The notes under the pieces were generated by a model. It was not told the DNA's origin. It saw only the letters and a list, made by a program, of their open reading frames with translations, and did not search any database. Shown here piece after piece: positions 16,104 to 26,582 of a stretch of DNA of 64,000 nucleotides. The DNA is from Aliiroseovarius sp. Z3 (GTDB taxonomy: Bacteria > Pseudomonadota > Alphaproteobacteria > Rhodobacterales > Rhodobacteraceae). A program made the translations under genes and the position numbers. The stretch is taken from positions 62,001 to 126,000 of the forward strand of contig NZ_JAFMZK010000005.1 in the NCBI RefSeq assembly GCF_029105185.1, given 5' to 3'. Numbering within the stretch: position 1 is the stretch's first letter; every line of letters starts with the position of its first letter.

Positions 16104-17119
16104 TGCGGATCGCGACCTATAATGTCGAATGGTTCAATTCGCTGTTTGACGATGAAGGTCGCCCGCTGATCGACGAACAGTGGTCGGGACGGCGCGATGT
16201 CACCCGACGCGCGCAGTTGAAAGCGGTGGGCGTCGTGTTCAAGCTTCTCGACGCGGATGCCGTGATGGTGATTGAAGCCCCCGATCAAAACAGGCGGCGT
16301 AACACAAAGTTTGCCCTTGAAGGCTTTGCTGAATTGTTCGGTTTGCGTGCGCGCACGGCGCTGATTGGGTTTGCCAACGACACACAACAAGAAATCGCGC
16401 TGCTTTACGACCCCGATGTGTTTTCAGCCCGCCATGATCCACAGGGGGACGTCGGCGGCTTGATTGCGCCTCGATTTGACTCGACCTTCCAGCTTGATCT
16501 GGACACCGACGCATCGCCGGAACCGATTGTGTTTTCAAAGCCACCGCTCGAGGTGGAGCTGACCCTTCGTGAAAGCGGAAAATCAATGCGATTGATCGGG
16601 GTGCATGTCAAATCCAAGGCCCCGCATGGCGCGCAGGGGCCTAGGGACGTCATACGGCTTGCAATCGAAAACCGGCGCAAACAAATGGCGCAATGCATCT
16701 GGATCCGTCAACGGGTCGATGAACATCTACAGGCGGCCGATCCACTGATCGTATTGGGCGATTTCAACGATGGTCCCGGGCTGGATGAATATGAAAAACT
16801 TTTCGGCCGATCCGGTGTTGAGATCGTCATGGGCGAGGAAGAGGCGATCCGCATGTTCGACCCCCATGCGCGCATGATCCTGACTCACAAATCCGGGGCA
16901 CGCCCAGCGACCTCTCGTTTCTATATCGCGAAGGAACGGCGGTATCTTCAGGCGCTTCTGGATTACATTATGGTGTCGCCTGATCTGGTGGCCAAATCTC
17001 CGCAATGGCGGATCTGGCACCCGTTTGATGACCCCGAATGCTATAGCGCGCCAGAGCTTCGCGAGGCGCTGTTGACGGCGTCCGATCATTTTCCGGTGTC
17101 GATTGACTTTGCCCCATAG
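16103..17119 (+). CDS. Endonuclease/exonuclease/phosphatase-fold protein
   Basis: The 338-residue product begins MRIATYNVEWFNSLF, the EEP-fold first strand with the metal-coordinating Asn. Further motifs are MVIEAPDQN (in place of the usual E-x-Q region), VLGDFNDGPG (GDFN signature) and ASDHFPVSIDF, the C-terminal DH catalytic pair. The fold hydrolyses phosphodiesters in DNA, RNA or lipids; the substrate cannot be decided. There is no signal peptide. The start overlaps the J-domain gene stop, so the two are co-transcribed. Confidence 0.82.
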   Translation: MRIATYNVEWFNSLFDDEGRPLIDEQWSGRRDVTRRAQLKAVGVVFKLLDADAVMVIEAPDQNRRRNTKFALEGFAELFGLRARTALIGFANDTQQEIALLYDPDVFSARHDPQGDVGGLIAPRFDSTFQLDLDTDASPEPIVFSKPPLEVELTLRESGKSMRLIGVHVKSKAPHGAQGPRDVIRLAIENRRKQMAQCIWIRQRVDEHLQAADPLIVLGDFNDGPGLDEYEKLFGRSGVEIVMGEEEAIRMFDPHARMILTHKSGARPATSRFYIAKERRYLQALLDYIMVSPDLVAKSPQWRIWHPFDDPECYSAPELREALLTASDHFPVSIDFAP

Positions 17120-17155
17120 GCTTCACATCGCCTGAATCGCCCCTACATGTAGGGA

Positions 17156-17500
17156 ATGAAACAGATTGCAAGATCAACAGCGCTGGCAATGGTCGCCGTC
17201 GCCAGTTTGACCGCCCCGGCCTTGGCCGAGAACACGGATGTCGCACCAAATGACAACCCTGAACTGTCCGAGGGTGCAGAGCTTTTAAACCGAGGGTTTC
17301 AACTGTTGTTGGAGGGGTTGGCCAAAGAAGTAGAGCCTATGGCCGACAAATGGGCGGAAGGTTGGGCTGAATTGGTCGAGCGGTTTGGCGATCTGAATGC
17401 CTATTACCCGCCAGAGACCTTACCCAACGGGGATATCATTATCAGACGCCGCAACCCACTGGATGACCAAAACACGCCGCCGGGAGAAACCGAGCTTTAG
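17156..17500 (+). CDS. Small exported protein, unknown function
   Basis: The 114-residue product has a signal peptide (MKQIARS, hydrophobic core to about residue 23, cleavage after ALA at about residue 24). The mature part is acidic and helical (LLNRGFQLLLEGLAKEVEPMADKWAEGWAELVERFGDLNAYYPPE), with a polar, proline-containing C-terminus. Similar short proteins are common in Rhodobacteraceae, where automatic annotation often mislabels them as ATPases; no nucleotide-binding motif is present. The start codon sits one base after a perfect palindrome CCCTACATGTAGGG (17141-17154), which would tuck the only purine-rich site into a hairpin. Confidence 0.7.
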   Translation: MKQIARSTALAMVAVASLTAPALAENTDVAPNDNPELSEGAELLNRGFQLLLEGLAKEVEPMADKWAEGWAELVERFGDLNAYYPPETLPNGDIIIRRRNPLDDQNTPPGETEL

Positions 17501-17523
17501 GCAAAGAGCTTCGCAGGGCCGCA

Positions 17524-19065
17524 TCAACGTCGAAACTTAACGATGCCTTCAGCCTGAAGCGCGTCCGATAGCGCCGAGAAACGGGCTTCGGCAACCTCGC
17601 CGAACAAATCCTTCCCGCTTTTGTCCAAGGTTAGAATAAGTTGCCGTTTTTTCGGGAACCACTTTAACGAGGCAAGTTTTGTCGGGTCTTTCATGGTCAG
17701 CATTGCGCCGAAACGCATCGCCTTTCCCAACACCTCGGCGCGGTTGATGCTCTTCTCGGACAAAATCTCGAACAACGGCTCGAACCGCGATCCTTCACGC
17801 GCATTCTTATATCGGTGCAATAGGGCCAGCCCCAGAAACACACGTTCCTGATGGGTTAACCCGCCGAGGTTCGCACGGGTCGCGTTGTCAAAACAGACCT
17901 CGTGCCGGTAGTCTGGATGGGCCCGCCAGCTGACGTCGTGCAGCAGACAGGCGGCCTTGATCAGTCGTAATTCGCTGGTCTTGGCGGATTTGAACAAGGG
18001 TTGCAGAAACGCGAACAGGCGCTTGCCAAAACCCGGAATGCGCGCGTCTTTCTGTTCAGCGGCGTAGCAAGCTTCGATCAGGGGGTCACGCCGGCGCAGC
18101 CGCTCGGGCATCTGCTGATATAACAACCCTTCGCGGATACCGAAAGAACTGACGGCAATCTCTTTCGGTCGAAACTCGCGAATAAGGCGCTTGAGCACCA
18201 GCGCGGCGATGGGCACCAGTGCCATTCGGGCAGCAGATGTACCCGTGCGCTGTCGCACCTCATCCAGATCGACTTCCTCGATCCATTTAAGGGTTGTGGC
18301 CAGCGATCTCGGTGTCATGCGATATTCGTGCAGAACCGTCAGCGGATAGCCGCGCCGCTCCATATCCAACCTTGCGATGGCCCGCCAGGACCCGCCAACC
18401 AGAAACAGGCGTTTGTGGTCGGTTCCCATCTCTTCGGCGAGCTGCTGCACCACACGCGCGATCTCGGCCTTCAGGCCTTTCTTGCCACCGGGGACGCTGG
18501 AGAGCTTCAATGGCCCCAATGGTGAGGTGACACGTTTGCCGACTTGCCCGTCTGAAATACTGGCCAACTCAAGCGATGAGCCGCCGATATCGCACATCAA
18601 TCCATTGGCATCCGGCCAGCCCAGCAACACACCCTGTGCGGAAAACCGGGCCTCTTCCTCTCCGTCGATGACATAGATGTTCAATCCGGTTTCTCGCAGC
18701 ACTTCGGCGCAGAAATCCGGCCCATCGCTGGCATCACGCACCGCTGCCGTGGCAACGGCAGATAAAGGCGGCATCTTCATCCCATCAGCCAGCTGTTGAA
18801 AGCGCTTGATCGCCGCTAGCGCACGTTCACGCCCTTCGGGGTGCAAACGACCGGTATCAGCTAGTCCCGTGCCCAAACCGCACAAGATTTTTTCGTTGAA
18901 GAAATAGGCCGGGCTGCGTGCGGCCCCGTCAAAAACGACAAGACGGACCGAGTTCGAACCGATATCCAGCACGCCAACCCGGCGCAGGGCGCGCACAGAC
19001 GGATCATCAAACAACGGACGTCCAAATGGCCCCCAATCGTCACTGGTTTCGCCGCGTCCGTCCAT
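17524..19065 (-). CDS. ppx: Ppx/GppA family exopolyphosphatase
   Basis: The roughly 513-residue protein has the sugar-kinase/Hsp70/actin fold of Ppx/GppA: phosphate-1 motif VGVLDIGSNSVRLVVFD near the N-terminus, phosphate-2 motif LMCDIGGSSLELASI, and a C-terminal HD-like region (ACLLHDVSWRAHPDYRHE). It removes phosphate from polyphosphate or pppGpp. ATG 19065 was chosen because AGGGGAC stands upstream; a TTG at 19119 overlapping the ppk stop would add 18 residues. It directly follows ppk on the same strand, pairing polyphosphate synthesis and breakdown. Confidence 0.88.
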   Translation of the reverse strand: MDGRGETSDDWGPFGRPLFDDPSVRALRRVGVLDIGSNSVRLVVFDGAARSPAYFFNEKILCGLGTGLADTGRLHPEGRERALAAIKRFQQLADGMKMPPLSAVATAAVRDASDGPDFCAEVLRETGLNIYVIDGEEEARFSAQGVLLGWPDANGLMCDIGGSSLELASISDGQVGKRVTSPLGPLKLSSVPGGKKGLKAEIARVVQQLAEEMGTDHKRLFLVGGSWRAIARLDMERRGYPLTVLHEYRMTPRSLATTLKWIEEVDLDEVRQRTGTSAARMALVPIAALVLKRLIREFRPKEIAVSSFGIREGLLYQQMPERLRRRDPLIEACYAAEQKDARIPGFGKRLFAFLQPLFKSAKTSELRLIKAACLLHDVSWRAHPDYRHEVCFDNATRANLGGLTHQERVFLGLALLHRYKNAREGSRFEPLFEILSEKSINRAEVLGKAMRFGAMLTMKDPTKLASLKWFPKKRQLILTLDKSGKDLFGEVAEARFSALSDALQAEGIVKFRR

Positions 19066-19115
19066 CGAATGTCCCCTGTTTGGTGGTGATACGTTAGCCG
19101 GGTGCCCGCCCGCGA

Positions 19116-21320
19116 TCAATCTTCCGAATGGGTCAGTTCCGGCACGTCAGCCGCCCCGGCCGAACCTCGTCCCGAGAGCGACGGGTTTTCCATGAAGAAA
19201 CGGTGGCAGTTGAACGGGCGTTCGATGGCGCTCAGATCTGCGCGATGGAAAACGCCATCGGATTGCATGACCCAGCTTTGGGCGACATCGGCCAGATTGG
19301 CTGCCATGATCTGGCTGACGATTTGGGCTTTGACGGTGGCGTTTTTGATTTCGACCAGTGTTTCGACACGGCGGTTCAGGTTGCGTCCCATCCAGTCGGC
19401 AGACGACATGTAAACCCGTGCTTTTTTCGACGGAAGCCCATAGCCGTTGCCGAAACATACGATGCGTGAATGCTCAAGGAACCGGCCGACGATCGACTTC
19501 ACCCGAATGTTTTCCGACAACCCTTTGATCCCCGGTCGCAATCCGCAAATGCCCCGCACAACAAGGCTGATCTTTACGCCCGCTTGTGATGCGGCATAAA
19601 GCGCGTCAATCACGTCGGGTTCGACCAGCGAGTTCATTTTGGCCCAGATTTCGGCGGGTTGGCCTTGCTTGGCATAGCCCGCTTCGGCTTCGATACGTTT
19701 GATCAATGTCGATTTCAGGTCGAGCGGCGAGATGGCGAGGTTTTCCAGCGATTGCGGTTCGGCATATCCTGACAGGTAGTTGAACACGCGGGTGGCATCG
19801 CGGCCCAGTGCCTCATCGCAGGTAAACAGGCTTAGGTCGGTATAGATGCGCGCAGTGATCGGGTGATAGTTACCTGTGCCGTAATGCGTATAGGTCACCA
19901 GCTTATCCCCTTCGCGCCGCACGACGGTCGAGATTTTCGCATGGGTCTTGTAGTTGATGAACCCATAGACGACATGCGCGCCCGCGCGCTCCAGCCGACG
20001 TGATTGGCGAATATTTGCAGCTTCGTCGAAACGTGCTTTCAATTCGACCAGCGCGGTGACGGATTTCCCGTCCTCGGCAGCTTCGCATAAGGCAGACACA
20101 ATCGGGCTGTCATGCGAGGTGCGATAGAGCGTCTGTTTGATGGCGACGACATTCGGATCACGCGCCGCCTGATGCAGGAAGCGGACCACCATGTCGAAAG
20201 TCTCATAAGGATGGTGCAGCAGCATGTCCTTTTGCCGGATGGCAGCGAACATGTCGCCGTCGTGGTCCTGCACCCGTTCTGGCACCCGTGGCGAGAAGCT
20301 GGGCCATAGCAGGTCGGGCAGGTCTTTCAGGACAAGCTGGCCAAGGTCGGCCATGCCGATCATGCCGTCGACCTCGACGATTTCGTCATCTGTGACTTTC
20401 AGCTCGCGCATGATCATCGACAGCAGCCCGGATGGCGCGTCCTTGGTGATTTTCATGCGCACGACTTCGCCCCGGCGACGGCGTTTCAGCGCGGTTTCGA
20501 ACTCACGCACCAAATCCTCGGCCTCGTCTTCGACCTCAAGATCGCTGTCACGGAGGATGCGGAAGGCACAGTTGCCTTTCTCGACATAGCCGGGGAACAG
20601 CAGCCCCAGATGTTCAAGCAAAAGGTCCTCCAGCGGCAGGAAGCGGTACTGACCGTCGTCGGCGGGTAGGGGCACGAACCGGTCGATTTGCTGCGGAATA
20701 GGCAGCAGCGCCTTCAGTTTCTGCTTGTCGGATTTGCGTTCAAGTTGAAGCGCCAATGTGTATCCGGTGTTCGGAATGAACGGGAAGGGGTGTGCGGGAT
20801 CAATCGCCAGCGGTGACAGGACCGGAAACACCTGATTAAGAAATATCTCATCCAGATAGCCACGATCGGCAGGGGTAAGGTTGTCACGACGGCAGATGAT
20901 GATGCCTTCGTCCTGCATTTCGCTGGCCAGTTGTTCGAACACGTTCTGCTGGCGCGACATCAACGCACGGGCGTTGGTGTCGATCAGCTTCAGCTGTTCC
21001 GTTGGGCTAAGACCATCGGCGGCAGGCGTTGTCACCCCTTCGCGAACTAGCTCGCGCAGACCCGCCACGCGGACGGTGTAAAACTCGTCCAGATTGGCCG
21101 CCGAGATTGAAAGGAATCGCAACCGCTCCAACAAAGGCACGCGGGCATTCTCGGCTTCCTCCAAAACACGCCAGTTGAAGCCAAGCCAGCTAAGCTCCCG
21201 ATTGAAGAACCGACGCGGTCCTTCGAAGTCATCTGACGGCAGTTCCTGCGCGGTGGGGAAGGGCGAGGCAAGGAAATCCGCAAGCGGAATCTGTGGTGTG
21301 TTGGTCTTGTTCATGATCAT
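19116..21320 (-). CDS. ppk: Polyphosphate kinase 1
   Basis: The 734-residue protein has all four PPK1 domains: N-terminal [19 protein letters not shown], head domain, and two phospholipase-D-like catalytic domains. The autophosphorylated His lies in the [14 protein letters not shown] segment (about 445-458), with the second conserved His in [14 protein letters not shown] (about 612). It polymerises ATP gamma-phosphate into polyphosphate at the inner membrane. It lies between hdaA and ppx in a minus-strand run that probably starts at the AI-2E-family transporter. Confidence 0.94.
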   Translation of the reverse strand: MIMNKTNTPQIPLADFLASPFPTAQELPSDDFEGPRRFFNRELSWLGFNWRVLEEAENARVPLLERLRFLSISAANLDEFYTVRVAGLRELVREGVTTPAADGLSPTEQLKLIDTNARALMSRQQNVFEQLASEMQDEGIIICRRDNLTPADRGYLDEIFLNQVFPVLSPLAIDPAHPFPFIPNTGYTLALQLERKSDKQKLKALLPIPQQIDRFVPLPADDGQYRFLPLEDLLLEHLGLLFPGYVEKGNCAFRILRDSDLEVEDEAEDLVREFETALKRRRRGEVVRMKITKDAPSGLLSMIMRELKVTDDEIVEVDGMIGMADLGQLVLKDLPDLLWPSFSPRVPERVQDHDGDMFAAIRQKDMLLHHPYETFDMVVRFLHQAARDPNVVAIKQTLYRTSHDSPIVSALCEAAEDGKSVTALVELKARFDEAANIRQSRRLERAGAHVVYGFINYKTHAKISTVVRREGDKLVTYTHYGTGNYHPITARIYTDLSLFTCDEALGRDATRVFNYLSGYAEPQSLENLAISPLDLKSTLIKRIEAEAGYAKQGQPAEIWAKMNSLVEPDVIDALYAASQAGVKISLVVRGICGLRPGIKGLSENIRVKSIVGRFLEHSRIVCFGNGYGLPSKKARVYMSSADWMGRNLNRRVETLVEIKNATVKAQIVSQIMAANLADVAQSWVMQSDGVFHRADLSAIERPFNCHRFFMENPSLSGRGSAGAADVPELTHSED

Positions 21321-21355
21321 ACTCTAACACGCATAGATGTGACGGGAAGATGACG

Positions 21356-22039
21356 TTATGTCTCTGATCCCGTTTCACGATGCAGAAAACGGGCGGCGAG
21401 ATTGCGGGTCAGGGGGCGACCCTCGGATAAGGCGGCCTGATCAAGCTGTTCGACCAACGCCGCTGCTGCCGCCAATGAACGGTCCATGCGCGCCAGAAGA
21501 TAGTCGATCAGATTGGCTGGAACAGCGATTTGACGGTCGTCAAACAATTTGACCAGCACGGCAGACAACAACATGTCGTCGGGCGCGTCGAGCGTGGCAA
21601 GTGTTGTGCCCTCCAGTCTGCTTTTGAGGTCGGGCAGTCCGATCCCCCAACGGGATGGTGCGGCGATCCCGGTAATCAGCAGCGACCCGCCTTCGGCGAG
21701 CACCAAATTGTGCAGGTGGAAAAGAGCTGTTTCTGCGGTCGCGTCCCCTGCGATCCGATCGGCATCTTCAACCGCGACCGACTGACCTGCCAGTGCTGGT
21801 ATGTCTGTGTCTATCAGATCGGTTGCATTGATAATCTGGGCATCCGCCGTGCCAGCCCAAACATGGGTCAGGTGTGTTTTTCCGGTGCCCTCGGCGCCAA
21901 CCAGGACCAGTTTGCGGTTCGGCCAATCCTGCCACGCCTCGACCACGGACATTGCGGTAGCGTTGGAGGGCGTGACAAGAAAATCATCCAGCCCCTGCGC
22001 CGCACGAGCGGGCAGGTCAAATGTCAGCTGCCTGGCCAT
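21356..22039 (-). CDS. hdaA: DnaA-homologous replication regulator (HdaA-type)
   Basis: The 227-residue protein is a short DnaA-like AAA+ protein without the DNA-binding C-terminus. It has RQLTFDLPARAAQGLDDFLVTPSN at the start (the clamp-binding QLxF/DL motif region), Walker A GAEGTGKT (about 48-55), a Walker B/sensor area with VAVEDADRI, and AAFLMARMDRSLAA-like C-terminal helices. In Caulobacter HdaA works with the beta clamp to inactivate DnaA-ATP after initiation. The start codon overlaps the preceding gene's stop (TAATG). Confidence 0.85.
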   Translation of the reverse strand: MARQLTFDLPARAAQGLDDFLVTPSNATAMSVVEAWQDWPNRKLVLVGAEGTGKTHLTHVWAGTADAQIINATDLIDTDIPALAGQSVAVEDADRIAGDATAETALFHLHNLVLAEGGSLLITGIAAPSRWGIGLPDLKSRLEGTTLATLDAPDDMLLSAVLVKLFDDRQIAVPANLIDYLLARMDRSLAAAAALVEQLDQAALSEGRPLTRNLAARFLHRETGSET

Positions 22040-23124
22040 TACTCAGCGTCGCTTTCGTCAAGCACCTCATGCGTGGATAGCCCTTTGTACAAACGCCCTT
22101 CTTGGTATTTCCCGACGAAGAACCGGGCGACGACGCCTAAAGACGCGGCCACAGGAACGGCCACGAGCATACCCACAAAGCCAAACAAAGAACCGAACAC
22201 AGACAGGGCCAGCAAAAGCCAGACCGGATGCAGCCCGACCGAGCTGCCGACCAGTTTTGGGGTCAGGATATTGCCCTCGAAAAACTGACCGAAAACAAAG
22301 ACCGCCGCAACGGCCCCAAGGTGCCACCAATCCCCCCAAAACTGGAACAGCCCAAGTCCGATGGCCAAGGTGCCGCCGACGATGGCGCCGACATAGGGAA
22401 TAAACGTGATCAGCCCTGCGATGAAGCCCACGACCAACCCGAATTGCAATCCAACTGCCATCAAAGCAACGGCATAATATGTTCCAAGGACCAGACATAC
22501 AGTGCCTTGACCGCGAATGAAGCTGGCCAGCGTGCGGTTGATATCGGCCGCGATCTGGCGGATCGCCGGGCGGTGATCAAGCGGCAACAAGCTGTCGATC
22601 TTGGCGACCATCCGGTCCCAATCCAGCAACATGTAAAATGCGACAACCGGCGTCACGATCAACAATATGACAATGTTAATCACACCCATGGCCGAGCTTA
22701 CAACGGTGCCCACCAGCTCTCCGCCCCGTTCCTTGATGGCTTGGCCGAGACTGCCCAAGGATTGGCGCAGGGTCGAATCCTCGTCCATCAGCGACGGAAT
22801 GTTCTCGGTCAGAAAACCTTCGAGTCGCTTTAGCAATGTGGGCGCCATGTCTGCCAGCGCAATGGATTGTGAGACCAGCGTTGGCACCACCATCAGAAAT
22901 GCGATGACGAAGCAAAAGACGGCAAAGATCGAGATGATTGCGGTGGCCGCGACCCGAGACAGGCCGGTCGCTTCCAATCGATCTGCAACCGGGTCAAGAA
23001 AATAGGCGATGGCACCCCCCAACACGAAAGGCATGATCACATCGCCCAGATACCAAAGGGCGAATGCCAATATCGCGACGGTGATTGACCAGAATTTTAC
23101 CTGAGTTTGAACGGGTAACGCCAT
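22039..23124 (-). CDS. AI-2E family transporter (PerM/TqsA-type)
   Basis: The 361-residue membrane protein has paired N-terminal helices (about 12-45), a third helix near 63-85, a soluble insertion of about 100 residues with amphipathic helices, and five to six C-terminal helices including the GLQFGLVVGFIAGLITFIPYVGAIVGG signature of the family. Members export autoinducer-2 or act as Na+/H+ antiporters; the substrate cannot be told here. It heads the operon transporter-hdaA-ppk-ppx on the minus strand. It was annotated only to family level. Confidence 0.85.
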   Translation of the reverse strand: MALPVQTQVKFWSITVAILAFALWYLGDVIMPFVLGGAIAYFLDPVADRLEATGLSRVAATAIISIFAVFCFVIAFLMVVPTLVSQSIALADMAPTLLKRLEGFLTENIPSLMDEDSTLRQSLGSLGQAIKERGGELVGTVVSSAMGVINIVILLIVTPVVAFYMLLDWDRMVAKIDSLLPLDHRPAIRQIAADINRTLASFIRGQGTVCLVLGTYYAVALMAVGLQFGLVVGFIAGLITFIPYVGAIVGGTLAIGLGLFQFWGDWWHLGAVAAVFVFGQFFEGNILTPKLVGSSVGLHPVWLLLALSVFGSLFGFVGMLVAVPVAASLGVVARFFVGKYQEGRLYKGLSTHEVLDESDAE

Positions 23125-23295
23125 CTCGGCTCCTTAAAGATGCTGTTCCCTATGTCGCCCAGCTTGGATGGCAATTCAAGTGCGGGACGTGACAGGGCGC
23201 AACCGGCAGGCGGGAAAGTATGCCCTTGCCCCTGTGCGATATTGGGTGAATTATTGGGTGGACCGGCGCTGGCCGTCATATCAATGAGGTTTACA

Positions 23296-23484
23296 ATGCG
23301 TGTTGCTGTCGCAATCAGTTTGGCTTGTTTCATTCTCTCGGCCTGCACGGGCCATGATTACGAGCCGCGCGAGCCTGGGATCAGTATTTCGGGCGAAACC
23401 AAGGCTGGCCTCAAGTATAGCGGTGGTAATGTTTCCCCGGATCAGGAAACCAAGCTAACAATCAGCGTCGGCGGGACGATCTAG
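23296..23484 (+). CDS. Small lipoprotein of unknown function
   Basis: The 62-residue product starts MRVAVAISLACFILSAC: a short basic start, a hydrophobic core and lipobox LSAC with Cys17. The mature 46 residues are polar and glycine/serine-rich (GISISGETKAGLKYSGGNVSPDQETKLTISVGGTI) and look beta-structured. ATG 23296 follows GAGGT nine bases earlier. It stands alone between the divergent transporter gene and proS. No family recognised. Confidence 0.7.
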   Translation: MRVAVAISLACFILSACTGHDYEPREPGISISGETKAGLKYSGGNVSPDQETKLTISVGGTI

Positions 23485-23614
23485 CGGACCTTCAGGCTAT
23501 GTGAAGCAGCGCGACCGGACGCGAAAACCAGTCTGCGAACCATTGTGTGATTGCCCCATCCGCGTTGATGTCATAGACCGCATGGGACGTTTTCGTGATT
23601 GAACAGAGGTCCAC

Positions 23615-24967
23615 ATGCGCCTGTCCCGCTATTTTCTGCCCGTTTTGAAGGAAACCCCTTCCGAGGCGCAGATCGTTTCCCACCGCTATATGCTGCGTGC
23701 CGGTATGATCAAACAGCAGTCCGCCGGTATTTATTCCTGGCTGCCGCTGGGCTTCAAAGTCCTGCGTAAGATCGAGAACATCGTGCACGAGGAACAGATA
23801 CGCGCCGGGCACATTCCGATGCTGATGCCAACCATCCAATCGGCTGATCTTTGGCGCGAAAGCGGGCGGTATGACGGCTATGGTGAAGAAATGCTGCGGA
23901 TGCAGGACCGTCACGGCCGCGACATGCTGTTTTCACCCACTGCCGAAGAAATGATCACCGACATCTTCCGCGCGCATGTGAATTCCTACAAAGACCTCCC
24001 GCTGACCATGTATCAGATTCAGTGGAAGTTCCGCGATGAGATCCGCCCGCGTTTCGGTGTGATGCGGGGTCGCGAATTTTATATGAAAGATGGCTATAAC
24101 TTCGATCTGACGAAAGAAGACGCGCTGCACGCCTACAACCGCCATTTGGTCAGCTATCTGCGCACCTATGAACGGATGGGCCTGCAAGCCATCCCGATGC
24201 GGGCCGACAGCGGTCCGATCGGCGGCGACTATACCCATGAATTCCTGGTGCTGGCTGACACTGGCGAAAGCGAAGTGTTCTATGACAGCGAAGTCACCGA
24301 TCTGACCTTTGGCGACCGCGACATTGATTATGACGATGTCGCACAATGTCAGGGGGTTATGGACGAATTTACCTCGCGCTATGCCCGCACGGATGAAACC
24401 CATGACGCTGCCGCTTTCGAAAAGGTGCCCGAGGAACGCCGCCGCGTGGCGCGGGGCATCGAAGTGGGTCAGATCTTCTATTTCGGCACGACCTATTCCG
24501 ACAAACTGGGCGCGACCGTGGTCGACAAGGATCAAAACCAGGTTCCGGTTCACATGGGGTCGCATGGCATTGGGGTCAGCCGCTTGTTGGGCGCGATTAT
24601 CGAAGCCAGCCATGACGATAAGGGCATCATCTGGCCCGAGGGGGTGACGCCGTTCCACTGTGGGATTGTCAACCTGAAGCAAGGCGACGATGAAGCCGAT
24701 GCGGCATGCGAGGCACTTTATCAACAACTGACCAATGCCGGATTGGAACCGCTTTACGACGACCGCAATGAACGTGCGGGCGGAAAGTTTGCCACGATGG
24801 ACCTGATCGGATTGCCGTGGCGCATCACTGTCGGGCCACGTGGTCTGAAAAACGGGGTTGTTGAACTGACCTGCCGCCGCACGGGCGAAAGCGAAGAACT
24901 GACGCCTGATGCGGCCGTCGCGAAGGTGATCAAGATATTCGAGCCGCACCGCGTGCATGGGCTTTGA
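23615..24967 (+). CDS. proS: Prolyl-tRNA synthetase (short bacterial/mitochondrial-type)
   Basis: The 450-residue protein is a class II synthetase. Motif 1 lies around [18 protein letters not shown], motif 2 in [26 protein letters not shown] (about 140-165) and motif 3 in [17 protein letters not shown] (about 309-325), with the C-terminal anticodon-binding domain after residue 350. It lacks the large editing insertion found in E. coli ProRS, as is usual for alphaproteobacteria. It charges tRNA-Pro. AGAGGT precedes the ATG. A good terminator follows. Confidence 0.95.
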   Translation: MRLSRYFLPVLKETPSEAQIVSHRYMLRAGMIKQQSAGIYSWLPLGFKVLRKIENIVHEEQIRAGHIPMLMPTIQSADLWRESGRYDGYGEEMLRMQDRHGRDMLFSPTAEEMITDIFRAHVNSYKDLPLTMYQIQWKFRDEIRPRFGVMRGREFYMKDGYNFDLTKEDALHAYNRHLVSYLRTYERMGLQAIPMRADSGPIGGDYTHEFLVLADTGESEVFYDSEVTDLTFGDRDIDYDDVAQCQGVMDEFTSRYARTDETHDAAAFEKVPEERRRVARGIEVGQIFYFGTTYSDKLGATVVDKDQNQVPVHMGSHGIGVSRLLGAIIEASHDDKGIIWPEGVTPFHCGIVNLKQGDDEADAACEALYQQLTNAGLEPLYDDRNERAGGKFATMDLIGLPWRITVGPRGLKNGVVELTCRRTGESEELTPDAAVAKVIKIFEPHRVHGL

Positions 24968-24987
24968 TCTGGTCTGACACTCTATCG

Positions 24988-25018
24988 AAACGGCGTGCCG
25001 GACTGGTGCGCCGTTTTT
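24988..25018 (+). terminator. Rho-independent terminator of proS
   Basis: AAACGGCG (24988-24995) pairs with CGCCGTTT (25009-25016), and the T run extends to 25018. Confidence 0.85.
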
Positions 25019-25107
25019 GATTTTGAGGGCACTGGGGCCGAGCCCCTTGACCTGATCCCTCGGCTTTGGAAGGCTGTTTTCAACAAACAGAAGAGCAGGT
25101 GATCCAA

Positions 25108-25593
25108 ATGATCCGGACGTTGGCAATGATAGGCGGCTTCGCAGGCGCCGTGGCGATGAGCCAGTTTCCCGAATTTACGCAGCAGTACATGCAACGTCTC
25201 GCGGGCGCACGGACCGAGTTGCAGGTTGTGACGACCGGGTTTGAGCTAACTGCTAAGGCGGCAGGATACACCCGCGATGAGGCTCTGGAGAAAATGGGCG
25301 GAACCAGCTTTCAGGACAATCTACGAGACCAGATGAAACGAAACATCGCGCGTTACGAGCGTCTGGACTCCGCCTACACAGCGTTGAAGGGCACCGAACC
25401 GATGGCGCGATTGGCAAAGGTCTGGCATTTCCGCGACACGGATCTGGCGAAGCGCACATGGGAAGATTTTCGCCCCGCGATCCCTGTCACCGCTGATGGT
25501 CTGCTTTGTGCAGGGATCGGTTTTGTCGGGGGATGGCTGTTGGTTTCGCTGATCCTTGGCGCGTTCTTGCGGCCATTTAGGCGCACTGCCTAG
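25108..25593 (+). CDS. DUF2937 family membrane protein
   Basis: The 161-residue protein has an N-terminal hydrophobic helix (MIRTLAMIGGFAGAVAM), a long helical extracytoplasmic part beginning SQFPEFTQQYMQRLAGARTEL, and a C-terminal membrane helix (LLCAGIGFVGGWLLVSLILGAF, about 132-153). This order and the QFPEF.QQY motif are those of DUF2937, a family without known function. AGGTGAT precedes ATG 25108. It is convergent with the outer-membrane protein gene 25 bases away. Confidence 0.75.
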   Translation: MIRTLAMIGGFAGAVAMSQFPEFTQQYMQRLAGARTELQVVTTGFELTAKAAGYTRDEALEKMGGTSFQDNLRDQMKRNIARYERLDSAYTALKGTEPMARLAKVWHFRDTDLAKRTWEDFRPAIPVTADGLLCAGIGFVGGWLLVSLILGAFLRPFRRTA

Positions 25594-25618
25594 CACCGAC
25601 GAGGCAAGCCACCGCCGG

Positions 25619-26344
25619 TCAAAACCTCAGGTTCAGACCGACTTTAACACTGTGGAACAAAGGGGTCGCCAACGTGCTGTTGCCCAACCCATCAGACAGC
25701 GTGTCTGTTCCATAGTTCACGTACTCATACTCGCCCGTGATTGACAGGCGCTTGGTCAGCGGTTGTTCGATCCCAACACCCAGAATGTATCCATTGGTGG
25801 CGTAGGTTTCGTTGATGGCAACCGGTCCGGAAGAGCCCGTTCCCATAACACTATAGTCAAACTCGGCGCGTGACAGACCCACCGTGCCATAGACGATGGA
25901 GTTCAGCACCGGCCAGACATAGCCAGCCTTCAGGCGAACCGACAGCGCGTGATTCATCGACGTTGTCCCGCTATAACCATTTGAGGTGAAAGTATCTTCT
26001 ACTTTCCCACCTTCGATGGCCAGTTCGGGGCCGAACACCCAGCGATCCAGCTGCCAGCGATAGCCTGCGCGCAGACTGCCCGCCCAACCACTGTTCTCGT
26101 ACTTTCCAAGATTAAATCTGTTGCCAGACCCTTGCGTGACGCCGATGCGATCGCCACCGCTGAAGTCATAACCCAACGTCCCGCCAACATAAGCACCTTC
26201 CCAGAACGGACGATCATACGATGCGATGTTCTGAATCGGGGTTTCGATGACCGGGTCGGATAGGTTTCCGGCGTTGGCCGTGTGGGCCGCCATTGCCAAC
26301 GAAAGACAGGCGAAAGTTTTGGAAAGGTTAGAACAGCGAAACAT
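25619..26344 (-). CDS. Outer-membrane beta-barrel protein (Omp25/31-like)
   Basis: The 241-residue protein has a Sec signal peptide (cleavage after about residue 25, TANAG) and then an eight-strand barrel pattern starting WEGAYVGGTLGYDFSGG, a typical opening of the alphaproteobacterial Omp25/31 and Opa-like surface proteins. It continues with alternating strands such as WAGSLRAGYRWQLDRWVFGPELAIEG and ends in phenylalanine (VGLNLRF), the outer-membrane assembly signal. It lies 238 bases downstream of purK on the same strand and probably has its own promoter. Confidence 0.8.
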   Translation of the reverse strand: MFRCSNLSKTFACLSLAMAAHTANAGNLSDPVIETPIQNIASYDRPFWEGAYVGGTLGYDFSGGDRIGVTQGSGNRFNLGKYENSGWAGSLRAGYRWQLDRWVFGPELAIEGGKVEDTFTSNGYSGTTSMNHALSVRLKAGYVWPVLNSIVYGTVGLSRAEFDYSVMGTGSSGPVAINETYATNGYILGVGIEQPLTKRLSITGEYEYVNYGTDTLSDGLGNSTLATPLFHSVKVGLNLRF

Positions 26345-26582
26345 GTTAATTCACCAACAGAAAATACAAGGACAACTGTTCTTTAGCCACAAAACTTGGG
26401 GTATGAAACATATTTCTGTGACATATCTAGTGTAACAACCTGACAATGCTGGATTTGCAAATGGGCGGCTCACCTTTCACGGGAACTGCTGTCATATTGC
26501 ACATCCACAGTTGTCTGCACTTTGCCGATAATGGCAGGGGCGCCAAAGGTCAGCGTTTTTCGGGTGCCATGTTGCAGATGTC

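Noticed and set aside
23492-23914. 140-codon minus-strand frame overlapping the 5' part of proS
   Set aside because: Its last 38 residues look protein-like, but most of it mirrors proS and no start with a ribosome-binding site lies in the intergenic part.
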